Source: JAVVWB01 sp036652335 (GTDB lineage Bacteria; Synergistota; Synergistia; Synergistales; Synergistaceae). From it: a stretch of DNA of 64,000 nt. The stretch spans positions 248,001-312,000 of the forward strand of contig JAVVWB010000001.1 in assembly GCA_036652335.1 (NCBI GenBank), read 5' to 3'. Shown here piece after piece: positions 7,845 through 17,983 of this stretch; position 1 is the first letter of the stretch; each line of letters opens with the position of its first letter. The position numbers and the translations under genes were made by a program. Below the pieces are notes generated by a model. The model saw nothing but the letters and a program-made list of their open reading frames with translations. It did not search any database and had not been told where the DNA came from.

Positions 7845-10800
7845 TTATCGCATAGGTATTATCTTCTCTTCAATGAATGCAATCTCATCATCAGATAGAC
7901 CGTATTTAGTATAAAGCTGTTTGTCTATGTCTGATACAGATTTATTCCAGTCAATGTCAGAAGCAGACGTGAAATCTTGGAGTGGTACATATTCCCATGT
8001 TGGAGCTGGATTATGCTGTGTTTTTTTACGAATACCAAGCAATGTTCTTGTGAACTTTGTCTTTAGGTATTTTAAAACATGAGAAGCCTCAATATTTGTC
8101 TTAAAATTCCCAATACTAATAAAAGTTGGAGTTGATGATTCTGACGGTTTAATAACGAGCGGAGTACTTAATGTCTCTCCAAATAAACCAGCACCATTTG
8201 ATTCGGGGATGAGAACCTTATACGAATTAATATTGTTAGATGGATATCGTGGCACCATATATTTCTTTTCGATCCATCTATAACATCTTTTCCCTGAAAC
8301 CCGTCCAAGAATTTTATAATAGTTTTCTATGTCTAATGGCGCAGTATCTTTAAATACATATGGTAATATCTCAAATGTAGATGACTTTAACTCATACTCT
8401 TCATTTGGAGATAACGATGTGACGTTTGAGTGTAATTTTTTAATTGCTACTAATCTATCGTTTATAGATTGTGGGTAGTTTTTTATAAATAAATCTGTAA
8501 ATTTTAAATCTGAACGTCCGCTAAAGACAATTGAAGAAAATTTATCTTGGATATTTTTAAAACGTTTTGCAAGAAAACGTAATTTATCATTAGGGATAAA
8601 TTCACCTATAGCGCCAAAATCTATATTCTTGTCATAATATATAATGGATACTCCACCCTTAATGTCTGTATTCTGGAATATTTTAGTCGCATCTTCTTCA
8701 AACCTAACAACTTTTAAATGCGGATTTGCCAGCATTTTTTCATTCCACTTTTTAGGGGTCAAACCTGTATTAAATAAAAAACGTGCTGGAGAAATTAGAC
8801 TGTACTTATTAGATAGTTGTTCTGCTGTATTATAAAAATATGGATAAATTGCTCCTAATCGATTATTAACGGTTGTTGCATCTTGATAAGGTGGATTACC
8901 TACAACAGCATCAAATTTCATATCGTTTGCTCCCTTTCCCCAGAAGTTACCACGTAACACACGTTTACGGAATTGATCTGGTTTATTTTTTATAATATTT
9001 ATAAGGTCATCAAAGTAATGTGCATTGATTTTCACGTCGGAGTATCCAGCAAGAGTCCTTTGTGTAATTTGTTTCGCCATTGGAGTTTTGCAAATTACGA
9101 ATACATTTTGCTGTATAGTATCATTCCAAAGCTTTTGCTGTACGTCAAGAGTAAGGTCAGCCTCAGGATAATTTTTACACCTCGCACGGTAAATGCTATA
9201 AGCAACATATAGCGGATATAACCCAGTTTTTGAATTGATTTCTAGTATTTGTGCTTTTTCGTTACTAAATGTTTCAGATGTCACTTGACCTTGATCCATA
9301 AATCTAGGTTCTTCGAGGGTGTTTTCATGTTTTTCATCATAAAAGTCATACCCACCTAGAGTATCAGACATATGTATATTAACTACTCGCCACGGTGTGA
9401 GAACTGTTTCTTTGTCAGGGTTTTTAAAGTTAGAAAACAGCCCCGCAATTTTTTTTGTTCTGTCTGTAGGATTCAAAGTATCTGCTTCACGGGCGATATT
9501 GCGTATTCTGCGACCAGCTGCAATAAACACATCCTCATCATAGTATTTTCTGAATTTACCAAACGTTTCCTTGGTAACATCTGTAGGCATAAATTCCTTC
9601 CATGAAGAATCATCAACTTTTTCTACAAAGCGGTTGAGTGTAATTTCTTCATCATAGGGTATGTCAGCACCATATATTAGCAATGGCATGCGAATAGAGA
9701 TGCAACGCAAAATAGAAATTGCGTAAATTCTGACTTCCTTTTTCTTTTTTAACTCTTCAAGTCTTAATTTTTCTGCTTCGGTAAGTTCTCTTCTCGATTT
9801 CTTTGAAAGAGTTTCAGATTCTTCGTATTCTTCGTTCGTAAGACCCTGATTGTTTATGTTTATATTCTTCTGTTTTTGAATAGCATTTGACCTACCAAGT
9901 ATACCTTTTAATTTCTCAAAAATTTTTATGTCTATTTCTCCTAATTTGAGCAGTTCGTCATTATAAAGATGTGTGTCATCAAAACCATTACGTACAACTT
10001 TATCGGCATAAACTTTTTTCAGTTGTTGTAATAAATTATCAACTTTATACTCTGTCATTTGAGAGCCAGCAACAGAGATAACAGGACAATAGTTTAAAAA
10101 CTTACCAAGTATCTTTTTATCGCTATCTTTTGTTTTGCCTGCTTTTGAAGAAATAGATATTGCTTCAGATACCATTTTTAGTGTCCTGTCTGGTGCAAAG
10201 TCAAAAACATACCCTGCTTTCTTTATTTTGCCATTTTTATTACAAGGTGATTGTACACGGAAAATAGTTTGTAAATAGTTTGCAGCAGAAGTCGAGAATG
10301 ACCCTGAAAGCATAAAAATTCCTGTCCATTCTTTTACTGTAACACCTGTGGTTAACTTCCCACATGATAGTGTTATTGTATATCTATCAAGCTTTTCTGC
10401 TGTGTTGATGGCATTTCTAACACTATTCAGTGCGTTGAATGACTCTTCGTCATTGCTACCTGCAATATTTACGATATCAAACTGCCCATTACTAAACACA
10501 GGATGTCTAGTCATTAGGTTCTTCAATGCTTTTGCTTCTCTGATTCCGGGAACCATCCACAAGGAATGTTTAAAAAGTTCTCTATATTCTTTCTTGGAAT
10601 ATGGATAAGCACTGTTCTCGTCTTCTTTAGTCATCAGGTTTAAGAATGACCATATATCTTGCTCATGAATGAAATCACCAATGTTTGCAGTGTTTGGCAT
10701 TTGTGCATAATCGAATTTATAATCACCAGTCCACGTACGGAAAAATTCATGAAAGTTGAATGCTTTATCTTCATAAGTTATATAATTACTATTGTGCAGA

Positions 10801-11936
10801 ATGTCACCGAGGTCATAGGTATATATACGAAGTTCGGGCAATTCATCATAAGGGTTAGAGTCACCAAAATACTTATTATCCCATCCGGATTTACATTCTT
10901 GTTCCATTATGTAGTCCCATGTGTAAATGGAACCATCATCGTATTCGTTTATGATGTTAAAAGGAGTACCAGAGAGTGCAAGTAGTTTGGTTTTTTGTAA
11001 TTCCTCTTTTAAAATAGCTTTAATCGTATCATCGCCAAGAGCAGTTTTTGTCCCCTCATGTGCTTCGTCAACGATTACGCAATCCCATACTGTATCAAAT
11101 ATAGTTTTGTTCTTTTCAAATTTACCACCTATGGCTTCCGAACCACGCAAATCTTGAATAGACGTAAAATAAACAAAATTTTTATTCTCTTTCAGTAAGT
11201 TGTCTACTGTGTATCCATTAGTTTTTGAGGCATAGAGATAGTTCGTACCGTAGAATATTTTTGTGAAATCCTCGTACCAACCATCATTAACTACAGGGCG
11301 GTGTGTTATAATAATTGTTTTTTTATATGCGCACTGCTTTATAACTTCAAGGGCACTGAGCGTTTTCCCAAAACGCATCTTCGCATTCCAAAGCATACGG
11401 TCGCTTTTCTCAAACTGCTTAATCGTAAGATTGATGGCATCTTCTTGCTCTGGTCGGAAGATAATTGGGATATAGTCGTTAGAAACTGAATTACTAAGGT
11501 TTGCATAATTTTTCTTCACAGCATTTATTGCTTCAAGTGCAGTCTCTTTATTAATTTGATACCATTCACGACCTGTTGATTCGTCAATTTTTGCTCTTTT
11601 AATTCCTGAGTTTTCAAGTACTTTATGTACTTCGTGGTCGCGAAATGCCAGTAACTTTATTGTCCCATCGTTAACTTTGGCCGTTTTAACAGCAAGTTCT
11701 GTATGAAGAAGAATAGGGGTAACTCCAGCTGTATTTGTATACCCTTTAATTCGGGATAACGCAACTTGATTGAGTTCTGTGCTATTAGGGAACAAACTAT
11801 CTAAGGCTGTATCAGTATGAAGAGTTGTATCTCCAATTTTAATAAGATTTTTATGCTTATTGTCATTCACTGTAAAAATATAAATTACTTTGTAGGCAAA
11901 AACACTTTTAAATTTTACTTTATCATTCGTTTTCAT
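7845..11936 (-). CDS. large restriction-modification protein: nuclease-like N-terminus, superfamily 2 helicase and Eco57I-type adenine methyltransferase in one chain
   Basis: The start is the ATG at 11936 (GGAGG upstream), which overlaps the TGA of the upstream gene as ATGA, so the two are translationally coupled; 1363 residues. Residues 15-85 (VIYIFTV, LIKIGDTTL, SRIKGYT) resemble the GIY-YIG/T5orf172 fold. Residues 155-590 form a helicase: MRFGKT at 187-192, DEAH at 290-293, LSGTPF at 321-326, and YLQTIFRVQSP near 554-563. Residues 840-1060 form an N6-adenine methyltransferase: LTPW as motif X, a weak motif I (EINSKTGLYPL) and catalytic NPPY at 1014-1017. The last 300 residues are probably the target-recognition region. 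It likely modifies and cuts unmethylated invading DNA. The nuclease assignment is the weakest part. Confidence 0.85.
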   Translation of the reverse strand: MKTNDKVKFKSVFAYKVIYIFTVNDNKHKNLIKIGDTTLHTDTALDSLFPNSTELNQVALSRIKGYTNTAGVTPILLHTELAVKTAKVNDGTIKLLAFRDHEVHKVLENSGIKRAKIDESTGREWYQINKETALEAINAVKKNYANLSNSVSNDYIPIIFRPEQEDAINLTIKQFEKSDRMLWNAKMRFGKTLSALEVIKQCAYKKTIIITHRPVVNDGWYEDFTKIFYGTNYLYASKTNGYTVDNLLKENKNFVYFTSIQDLRGSEAIGGKFEKNKTIFDTVWDCVIVDEAHEGTKTALGDDTIKAILKEELQKTKLLALSGTPFNIINEYDDGSIYTWDYIMEQECKSGWDNKYFGDSNPYDELPELRIYTYDLGDILHNSNYITYEDKAFNFHEFFRTWTGDYKFDYAQMPNTANIGDFIHEQDIWSFLNLMTKEDENSAYPYSKKEYRELFKHSLWMVPGIREAKALKNLMTRHPVFSNGQFDIVNIAGSNDEESFNALNSVRNAINTAEKLDRYTITLSCGKLTTGVTVKEWTGIFMLSGSFSTSAANYLQTIFRVQSPCNKNGKIKKAGYVFDFAPDRTLKMVSEAISISSKAGKTKDSDKKILGKFLNYCPVISVAGSQMTEYKVDNLLQQLKKVYADKVVRNGFDDTHLYNDELLKLGEIDIKIFEKLKGILGRSNAIQKQKNININNQGLTNEEYEESETLSKKSRRELTEAEKLRLEELKKKKEVRIYAISILRCISIRMPLLIYGADIPYDEEITLNRFVEKVDDSSWKEFMPTDVTKETFGKFRKYYDEDVFIAAGRRIRNIAREADTLNPTDRTKKIAGLFSNFKNPDKETVLTPWRVVNIHMSDTLGGYDFYDEKHENTLEEPRFMDQGQVTSETFSNEKAQILEINSKTGLYPLYVAYSIYRARCKNYPEADLTLDVQQKLWNDTIQQNVFVICKTPMAKQITQRTLAGYSDVKINAHYFDDLINIIKNKPDQFRKRVLRGNFWGKGANDMKFDAVVGNPPYQDATTVNNRLGAIYPYFYNTAEQLSNKYSLISPARFLFNTGLTPKKWNEKMLANPHLKVVRFEEDATKIFQNTDIKGGVSIIYYDKNIDFGAIGEFIPNDKLRFLAKRFKNIQDKFSSIVFSGRSDLKFTDLFIKNYPQSINDRLVAIKKLHSNVTSLSPNEEYELKSSTFEILPYVFKDTAPLDIENYYKILGRVSGKRCYRWIEKKYMVPRYPSNNINSYKVLIPESNGAGLFGETLSTPLVIKPSESSTPTFISIGNFKTNIEASHVLKYLKTKFTRTLLGIRKKTQHNPAPTWEYVPLQDFTSASDIDWNKSVSDIDKQLYTKYGLSDDEIAFIEEKIIPMR

Positions 11937-12964
11937 AATGATTGCCTCCACTTGAGTAAACTTCTAAACTCCAAGCTGATATTAGAACGCCAATCATATA
12001 TTCGACATGGGATAGGCTCTTTTTCTTCTTCTAATTTTTCATTAAATATAAACGATTGTCTTATTACCGGTAGCCTTTCGCTAAATGGAGCGGTCATCGT
12101 TAAACCGTCCATTTGCCATATATTCCATGATATAATTCTAGCAATTCTTGTTAGTTGCTCATTGTTTGGTGTATGAGCAAACCTATATTTCATGTTCTCA
12201 ATAAAGGTATATAAGAGATTTTCCCTTGCTATTAAAATATTGTCACCTTGATATTCATAACCATACGTGCTTTCATAAGCACGAATTATCCATTTATACC
12301 ACTCTTCTTCTGTTTCAGTGTTTTCATTGACAATACGTATTTTTCTATCTAATAGTCCAATTCTCTCGTCAATTGGTATCTCTTTACCAGAAACGGTGTC
12401 GTAACGACTTACAAGATAAGGTGCTTCACCACAAGTGATTTCAAGCCTCTTTGCATCTACATATGATTCCCATGACTTGCCAATTGGGAATTCTATCTTT
12501 TCTTTTACAGAAATCCACGAATTATCTGATAGGACATTAAAAATATTATTTCTTCCGAACCATGCTTCATCAACAATGTTGTTTTGTTTATTGCAGATCC
12601 ATGATGGAGTGAAAACTTCGGCTTTTTCTTTTGTTCGCCTTAACTGCTCGTCAATATCTTTTGCCACACGTGGTTGAATAATTCTTGTGTTTGATTTTGT
12701 AACAAGATTTTGTGTAATCGGCTCTTGTGGATAATAAGAAACCCCATTTGAGATGTAGTGATCTGTACACCAACAAATATTTCTTTTTGTGGTGCGGTCT
12801 TTTAATAATACATTAAACAATTTTTCGCTCATATCCACAATCTCTTGTTCTAGAATATCTATCATATTTGGTCTCATCTCTATTTGATGTATTATTTGAG
12901 GATTATTTATGTATTGTGTTTTGTTTTTGTATTTTGTGTCCAATACATTATTTTCATATTTCAT
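11933..12964 (-). CDS. methyltransferase-like R-M subunit ('restriction endonuclease subunit M' type)
   Basis: 343 residues, first gene of the two-gene R-M operon, ending with an ATGA overlap into the large protein. It has AEVFTPSWICNKQNN, which looks like methyltransferase motif X, and LEITCGEAPYLVSRYDT, which fits the position of the AdoMet-binding motif I with an unusual sequence. No [DNS]PP[YF] catalytic motif can be found; IISWNIWQMDG lies where it might be expected. It therefore looks like a non-catalytic or atypical partner that helps DNA recognition. The start ATG has only a weak Shine-Dalgarno (AGAAAAG); the Met at the MRPNMIDILEQ segment is an alternative start. The 60 bp upstream is extremely A/T-rich. 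Confidence 0.75.
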   Translation of the reverse strand: MKYENNVLDTKYKNKTQYINNPQIIHQIEMRPNMIDILEQEIVDMSEKLFNVLLKDRTTKRNICWCTDHYISNGVSYYPQEPITQNLVTKSNTRIIQPRVAKDIDEQLRRTKEKAEVFTPSWICNKQNNIVDEAWFGRNNIFNVLSDNSWISVKEKIEFPIGKSWESYVDAKRLEITCGEAPYLVSRYDTVSGKEIPIDERIGLLDRKIRIVNENTETEEEWYKWIIRAYESTYGYEYQGDNILIARENLLYTFIENMKYRFAHTPNNEQLTRIARIISWNIWQMDGLTMTAPFSERLPVIRQSFIFNEKLEEEKEPIPCRIYDWRSNISLEFRSLLKWRQSL

Positions 12965-13183
12965 CTTTTCTAAACAATGATGATATGTATCATTTCTTTA
13001 GTATATAATCAGATATACTTTAATATTTAATAAAGTATATCATATATATTTTTTTATTTGCTTAACAAACAGGTCACTTCTGAAAAGAATGGTTTGTTAA
13101 GTTGTTTATGTGTCTAATTTAGTCAGCTGATTCCCGATTTTCTTTTGTATGGTTAGGCTATTTCCCTTTAACCTCATAAAAAA

Positions 13184-13212
13184 ACGGCATAGCCGATGTT
13201 ACGACTATGCCG
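13184..13212 (-). terminator. terminator of the YbaK-type gene
   Basis: Stem CGGCATAG / CTATGCCG (13185-13192 with 13205-13212); on the minus strand it runs into TTTTTTTAT. The remaining 12965-13183 region shows no gene: it is A/T-rich with the likely promoter of the R-M operon near its left side, but I cannot define it. Confidence 0.75.
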
Positions 13213-13233
13213 AAAAGTTTTTATATAGATAAT

Positions 13234-13722
13234 TTATATTTTTACAAAGACTACATTGTTCCCACTTAATTTTAATATTTTTGTTAAGTCTTCGTAAGAA
13301 ATCCAGACTGTTGCTGTGTTGTCGCAAGGGTGAACACCAAGTCTGGGCTTTTTCTTTAAATCTTCGTCTATTGCGACTATGACGTCTTTGCTTTCTTCAT
13401 TTAAAAGACCAAGTAGTGTTACAGAGCCTTTTGTAAGTCCCATGTGCTTTAGTAGTCTGTCTTCTGATGCAAAGCTAAGTCGGGACGAACCTATCTGATC
13501 TCTCAAATCTTTTAAGTCTGCGTTCTTTTCTTCGGATAGTGCTACTAGATAATGTTTCTTGCCATTGTCATTTCTTAAAAATAGATTTTTGGGTACGTTC
13601 TCTATTTCCATACCCTCTATTTCTTTCATTTCATCTATTGTGTAGACAGGTTTGTGTTCTAGGACGTCAAATTTAATACCGAGTTCTTTTAATTTTGCGT
13701 AGACTTCTTCTTTGGTAAGCAC
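13234..13722 (-). CDS. YbaK/ProX-type aminoacyl-tRNA trans-editing deacylase (ProXp-ala/PrdX-like)
   Basis: 162 residues, the family's usual length, with one YbaK domain over the whole chain. Landmarks are VLEHKPVYTIDEM near the N-terminus, KNLFLRNDNGKKHYLV with the conserved Lys, and LGVHPCDNTATVWIS near the C-terminus, which matches the HPxxNTA signature of the ProXp-ala/PrdX branch. These cytoplasmic enzymes hydrolyse mischarged Ala-tRNA(Pro) or similar. It is transcribed alone from an upstream A/T-rich region and ends at a terminator. A second, different YbaK protein is encoded at 28764-29273. tRNA specificity cannot be read from sequence. Confidence 0.85.
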   Translation of the reverse strand: MLTKEEVYAKLKELGIKFDVLEHKPVYTIDEMKEIEGMEIENVPKNLFLRNDNGKKHYLVALSEEKNADLKDLRDQIGSSRLSFASEDRLLKHMGLTKGSVTLLGLLNEESKDVIVAIDEDLKKKPRLGVHPCDNTATVWISYEDLTKILKLSGNNVVFVKI

Positions 13723-13858
13723 AGAACCACTCCTTTACTTATTTTAGATTATTATATCATTAGAAAAATTTTAAGATACTTTTTTACTCAATGACGATAA
13801 ACAGTTATAATTATATATTGACATAGAAAGAAACTTTCTTGTTTAGGAGAGATGACAA

Positions 13859-16699
13859 ATGGATATAAATAAACTGCTAGATTCTATAATGAAAAATGGT
13901 AACGCTGAATGGTCGGAGGGCAATGGTACTAACGATACGTGGGAGAATGAAAATACAAATCAATCTTCACAAGTACCCAAAATGCCAAAGATACCAAAAA
14001 TTTGGATAGTATTACTTGGTCTGTTTTTTCTTACCACAATATTGCTTCCGTGGTTTGCAAAGTTTATGACAGATTTATTTTGGTTTCAGGAATATGGCTT
14101 TGAAAGTGTGTTCTGGAAGAAATTTATAGCTCAATGGGAGTTGTTCTTTATTTCGATAGTACCTGCTTTCTTGGTTTACTATTTTAACTGGAGTTTTGCT
14201 TTTAAAAAGTCGAAATCAATAAACGCTTTTTACGCAAATGAGCAGGCAGTGCCTCTTAATGGAAAAATTATAGTGGGAGTAGCACTCTTTATGGCATTTA
14301 TGAATGCTCTTGGAGTAATGGGAGAGTGGGATACTCTTCTTAAATTTTTCAATGCTACAGAATTTGGAGAGAGTGACCCTTTATTTGGTAAAGATATTTC
14401 TTTCTATATATTCTCTCTGCCTTTCTATAACTATTTAAAAACTTGGCTACAGGGATTACTTACCACATCACTATTTATCTCTGCAATATTGTACTTTGTA
14501 ATGCGTGCGATGTCTTTTAACGGACGCTCGTTCACTGTAGACAAAAGTATAAGAATACACCTCGCAACTCTTGCAACTTTAATTCTTTCTCTTTGGGGAT
14601 TGGGTTACTTGCTTGATAGGTATACATTACTTTTCTCACCTACGGGTGTGGTTTTTGGTGCAGGCTATACAGATGTACACGTGTCACTTCCTGCTATGTC
14701 TGTACTTGCAGTGGCTTCATTTTTGGCTGCACTTTTACTACTTCTAAATGTATTTAAGTCAATGTGGAGAGTTTCTGGAATTGCAATAGGTTCACTTTTT
14801 GTGATAGGGATTTTTGCCAGCTCATTTGTACCAGGGCTTATTCAGCAATATAGAGTAAAGCCTAATGAATATGAAATGGAAAAGCCCTACTTAAATTATC
14901 ACTTGGACTATACCAGACGTGCATTTGGTTTAAACGATGTCCAGACAGTCGCTATAAAACCGGAAAACGAAGTGACAGCAGAAGAGGCAGAGACAGACAA
15001 GGAGACGATAAACAATGTCCGCTTGTGGGATTATGCTCCTCTGTTACGCACATACAAACAGTTGCAAGCGATAAGGACATATTATGACTTTAATGATGTC
15101 TATATAGATAGATATGAGCTAGATAAAGAAAATAGGCAAGTAATGCTTGCTGTAAGAGAATTAGACTTAACAAATTTGCAAAATCCTACATGGGTAAATA
15201 CTCACTTAGAATTTACTCACGGTTATGGTGTGGTAATGAACCCTGTAAACGAGGTTGCATCGGGTGGTCTTCCTAATTTCTTTATGAAAGATCTTCCTAC
15301 TCGTCAAACTATAGACATTAAGCTAGAACGTCCGGAAATCTACTTTGGCACGATGAAATATAGTTATGTGCTTGTAGACACAGATGTAAAAGAATTTGAC
15401 TACCCAATGGGAGACTCTAATGTCAGAGGTTACTATATGGGTGATGGTGGGGTAAAGATAGGTTCTCTGTGGAGAAGATTACTCTTTGCACTTAGATTTA
15501 AGGATACAGAAATCCTCTTTACCGGTGCATTAAAACCAGAGAGTAAGGTTATGTATTACCGTAATGTAAGACAAGCTTTGACTAAAATTGCACCGTTCCT
15601 TATTTTTGACGATGATACTTATCCTGTAATATACAAGGGTAAAATTATATGGGTACAAGACGCTTACACTTGGTCACAGCGCTATCCATATTCAAAGCCT
15701 TTCATTACAGCTGATAACGGACTGGCTCATTTTAACGGTGTCAACTATTTGAGAAACAGTGTAAAAGCAACAGTAGACGCATATAACGGTAAGATGAAAT
15801 TTTACGTAGTAGACGAAAAAGACCCGATCATAAAAACTTGGGTGAAAATATTCCCTGATATGTTTAAGAAGTCGTCAGAAATGTCAGAGGACCTTTGGAA
15901 GCATATGCGCTATCCAGAAGACTTGTTCTCTGTTCAAGCAGATGTGTATCGTACTTATCACATGAATGACACAAATACATATTATAATAGGGAAGACGTA
16001 TGGGAAATCTCTGCAAACGGGAAGAAAAGCATAGCTCCAAACTATGTAACAATGAAACTTTGGGGTGAGAAAAGAGCTGAATTTGCAATAATTCTCCCAT
16101 ATATGCCTCTCGGTAGAGACAACCTAATTGGTTGGATGGCAGGACGATGTGACCCAGAAAATTACGGTGAATTATTAGTCTACAAATTCCCAAAACAGAA
16201 ACTTGTATATGGTCCAAATCAAGTAGAAGCACTAATAAATCAAAACCCCGAAATATCTGCACAGCTTTCTTTGTGGAGCCAGCGTGGTTCGGACGTATTA
16301 AGAGGAGACCTCTTAGTAGTGCCTGTAGGAAAGTCACTTTTATATGTACAGCCTCTATATCTAAAGGCAGAAACAGGAGAACTTCCTGAATTAAAACGTA
16401 TAATAACTTCTACAGGTGGAAGAGTGGCTTGGGGTGAAACTTTTGCAGAATCATTGAAAAACCTAATTGGTGGAAATATTTCTGCAAAGACATCAAAAAC
16501 CGAAAAAATTGATGAAAGTAATAAAAATGACAAAAAAGATTCGTCCTCAAAACTACCTCTTTTAGAACAAAACAAACTTGTAAAAGAGGCTCAAAAATTA
16601 TACGATTCAGCTATAAAGGCACAACGTAGTGGTGACTGGGCTCGTTATGGCGAAGAAATAAAGAAATTAGGCAACATACTCTCACAGATGGAGGAATAA
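13859..16699 (+). CDS. UPF0182 family membrane protein
   Basis: 946 residues, start ATG after AGGAGAG. A charged/Asn-rich head is followed by about seven transmembrane segments up to residue ~330 (for example WIVLLGLFFLTTILLPWFA and FISIVPAFLVYYF), then a ~500-residue extracytoplasmic domain with the family landmarks FWFQEYGFESVFWKKF, YTLLFSPTGVVFGAGYTDVH, WDYAPLLRTYKQLQAIRTYY and GPNQVEALINQNPEISAQ. The C-terminal tail after residue ~870 is a Lys/Ser/Asp-rich linker and a short helix. COG1615/UPF0182 has no established biochemical function. Two bases separate its stop from the next gene, so the two membrane proteins form an operon. Confidence 0.93.
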   Translation: MDINKLLDSIMKNGNAEWSEGNGTNDTWENENTNQSSQVPKMPKIPKIWIVLLGLFFLTTILLPWFAKFMTDLFWFQEYGFESVFWKKFIAQWELFFISIVPAFLVYYFNWSFAFKKSKSINAFYANEQAVPLNGKIIVGVALFMAFMNALGVMGEWDTLLKFFNATEFGESDPLFGKDISFYIFSLPFYNYLKTWLQGLLTTSLFISAILYFVMRAMSFNGRSFTVDKSIRIHLATLATLILSLWGLGYLLDRYTLLFSPTGVVFGAGYTDVHVSLPAMSVLAVASFLAALLLLLNVFKSMWRVSGIAIGSLFVIGIFASSFVPGLIQQYRVKPNEYEMEKPYLNYHLDYTRRAFGLNDVQTVAIKPENEVTAEEAETDKETINNVRLWDYAPLLRTYKQLQAIRTYYDFNDVYIDRYELDKENRQVMLAVRELDLTNLQNPTWVNTHLEFTHGYGVVMNPVNEVASGGLPNFFMKDLPTRQTIDIKLERPEIYFGTMKYSYVLVDTDVKEFDYPMGDSNVRGYYMGDGGVKIGSLWRRLLFALRFKDTEILFTGALKPESKVMYYRNVRQALTKIAPFLIFDDDTYPVIYKGKIIWVQDAYTWSQRYPYSKPFITADNGLAHFNGVNYLRNSVKATVDAYNGKMKFYVVDEKDPIIKTWVKIFPDMFKKSSEMSEDLWKHMRYPEDLFSVQADVYRTYHMNDTNTYYNREDVWEISANGKKSIAPNYVTMKLWGEKRAEFAIILPYMPLGRDNLIGWMAGRCDPENYGELLVYKFPKQKLVYGPNQVEALINQNPEISAQLSLWSQRGSDVLRGDLLVVPVGKSLLYVQPLYLKAETGELPELKRIITSTGGRVAWGETFAESLKNLIGGNISAKTSKTEKIDESNKNDKKDSSSKLPLLEQNKLVKEAQKLYDSAIKAQRSGDWARYGEEIKKLGNILSQMEE

Positions 16700-16701
16700 A
16701 A

Positions 16702-17139
16702 ATGTTTACGCTCGTATATGGTGCATTTCTTTTTACAATGGTGATATTTATTGCTTTCATAGTATGCTTTGTATCTGCTTTCATATTTAGCAGAATTGGT
16801 GCAAAATTTAAAATTGGTTCGTTTATAGAATTTTTAATTCCAATTTACAACGTAATGTTATTGTGTGATTGTGCTAAAGTTACAAGGTGGCTCACACTCT
16901 GCATACTAGCACCAGGTGTAGTCGTTTTTGCAGTGAATGCAATTTCACTTTTCTCTATAATTCCTTTTAGAATAGACCTCTGCTCCAATGTAATTGCTCT
17001 TGTAGCATGTGCATATTTGTGGGGACGTATAGCAAAAAGATTGGGAAAAAACTTCTATCTATGGGGTATAGGCACTGTAGTTTTTATGGGAATACCCACA
17101 CTAATAATGGCATTTGATAATTCAAAAGTTGAAGAATAA
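16702..17139 (+). CDS. small membrane protein, DUF5684-like
   Basis: 145 residues with four to five hydrophobic segments. The pattern FLIPIYNVMLLCDCAKVTRWL followed by membrane spans and LWGRIAKRLGKNFYLWG resembles DUF5684-type proteins (IPIYN...K.AGKPWW..., AKRFGK). It starts 2 bases after the UPF0182 stop; GGAGG at the end of that gene serves as its ribosome-binding site. No catalytic motif is visible. Function unknown; possibly a partner of the UPF0182 protein. Confidence 0.75.
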   Translation: MFTLVYGAFLFTMVIFIAFIVCFVSAFIFSRIGAKFKIGSFIEFLIPIYNVMLLCDCAKVTRWLTLCILAPGVVVFAVNAISLFSIIPFRIDLCSNVIALVACAYLWGRIAKRLGKNFYLWGIGTVVFMGIPTLIMAFDNSKVEE

Positions 17140-17183
17140 ATACACATCTATTGTTATTGTTAGAAATTGAGGAGGCGACAAAA

Positions 17184-17924
17184 ATGAAAAAAATTGTAAT
17201 GATGTTACTTGTAATAATATCTGTTTTCTCTCTACTCTCCACAAGCGAAGCAGCCCCTAAACAGACATGGGACGAATTCGTTGCAAAAATGGAAAAGAAA
17301 GAAAAAATAGAAACGGTTGGACTACCTGTCCTTGAACAATACAAAGCAAACCCAGTATCCGGAAGTGAGCTCGAACTCTGGAATAAATTATGGGAAAGTA
17401 GCAATGCAGAGAAATCAAGAGTAGCAGTAACTTTGATATCCCAAATGTTCCCTGACGGCGATGTATCACGCTGGGAAGAAATTGACGGATTTATCGAGCA
17501 TGCAACATTACGTCCAAGACAACTCTTGGCACTTGATGCGTTATTTGTTGCAATCTCATCTCTTAGCACAAATGATAAAGATATTTGGGCTGCGTCATAC
17601 CTCTTACAGCAATTTAGTAAATCATCAGCTGGAAACTTAAAGTTCATAGCAGAAATGCCTGAGGGACTTCGCCCTACAATAGATAAAATTATTGCAGTAA
17701 CAGGTCTTACAGGAGTATGGGAAACGACAAAAACTACAGGCAAAATGCCATTGCTCCCTGCATATCAAGGCACAATTACACGTTCCCTTGCAGATGATAG
17801 AAATATGACATACTTAGATGGGTTCGGTCGAATTGCAAGCAACGGAAGTTATGCTTGGGACAGAGACAGAGGCTACCTTTATAAAGTAAAAGAAGACACA
17901 AACAGAGAATCAAAGATTAACTGA
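17184..17924 (+). CDS. secreted hypothetical protein, 246 aa
   Basis: The start is placed at the ATG 17184, 8 bases after GGAGG, rather than at the upstream start at 17151. The first 24 residues are a signal peptide (MKKIVMMLLVIISVFSLLST, then SEAA). The mature part is mostly helical with HEAT/TPR-like character (LWNKLWESSNAEKSRVAVTL, PRQLLALDALFVAISSL) and a polar C-terminus with repeated DRDRGY. I do not recognise the family. It is third in the UPF0182 transcript (44 bp gap) and ends before a strong terminator. It may be periplasmic. Confidence 0.75.
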   Translation: MKKIVMMLLVIISVFSLLSTSEAAPKQTWDEFVAKMEKKEKIETVGLPVLEQYKANPVSGSELELWNKLWESSNAEKSRVAVTLISQMFPDGDVSRWEEIDGFIEHATLRPRQLLALDALFVAISSLSTNDKDIWAASYLLQQFSKSSAGNLKFIAEMPEGLRPTIDKIIAVTGLTGVWETTKTTGKMPLLPAYQGTITRSLADDRNMTYLDGFGRIASNGSYAWDRDRGYLYKVKEDTNRESKIN

Positions 17925-17937
17925 CTAAATTAAATAA

Positions 17938-17975
17938 AAAGCCCCGCCCTTGCATTGCAAGGACGGGGCTTTTAT
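17938..17975. terminator. bidirectional terminator
   Basis: GCCCCG-(C)-CCTTG ... CAAGG-(A)-CGGGGC (17941-17969) with A-run before and TTTTAT after, lying between convergent genes. Confidence 0.9.
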
Positions 17976-17983
17976 ATGTTTAC

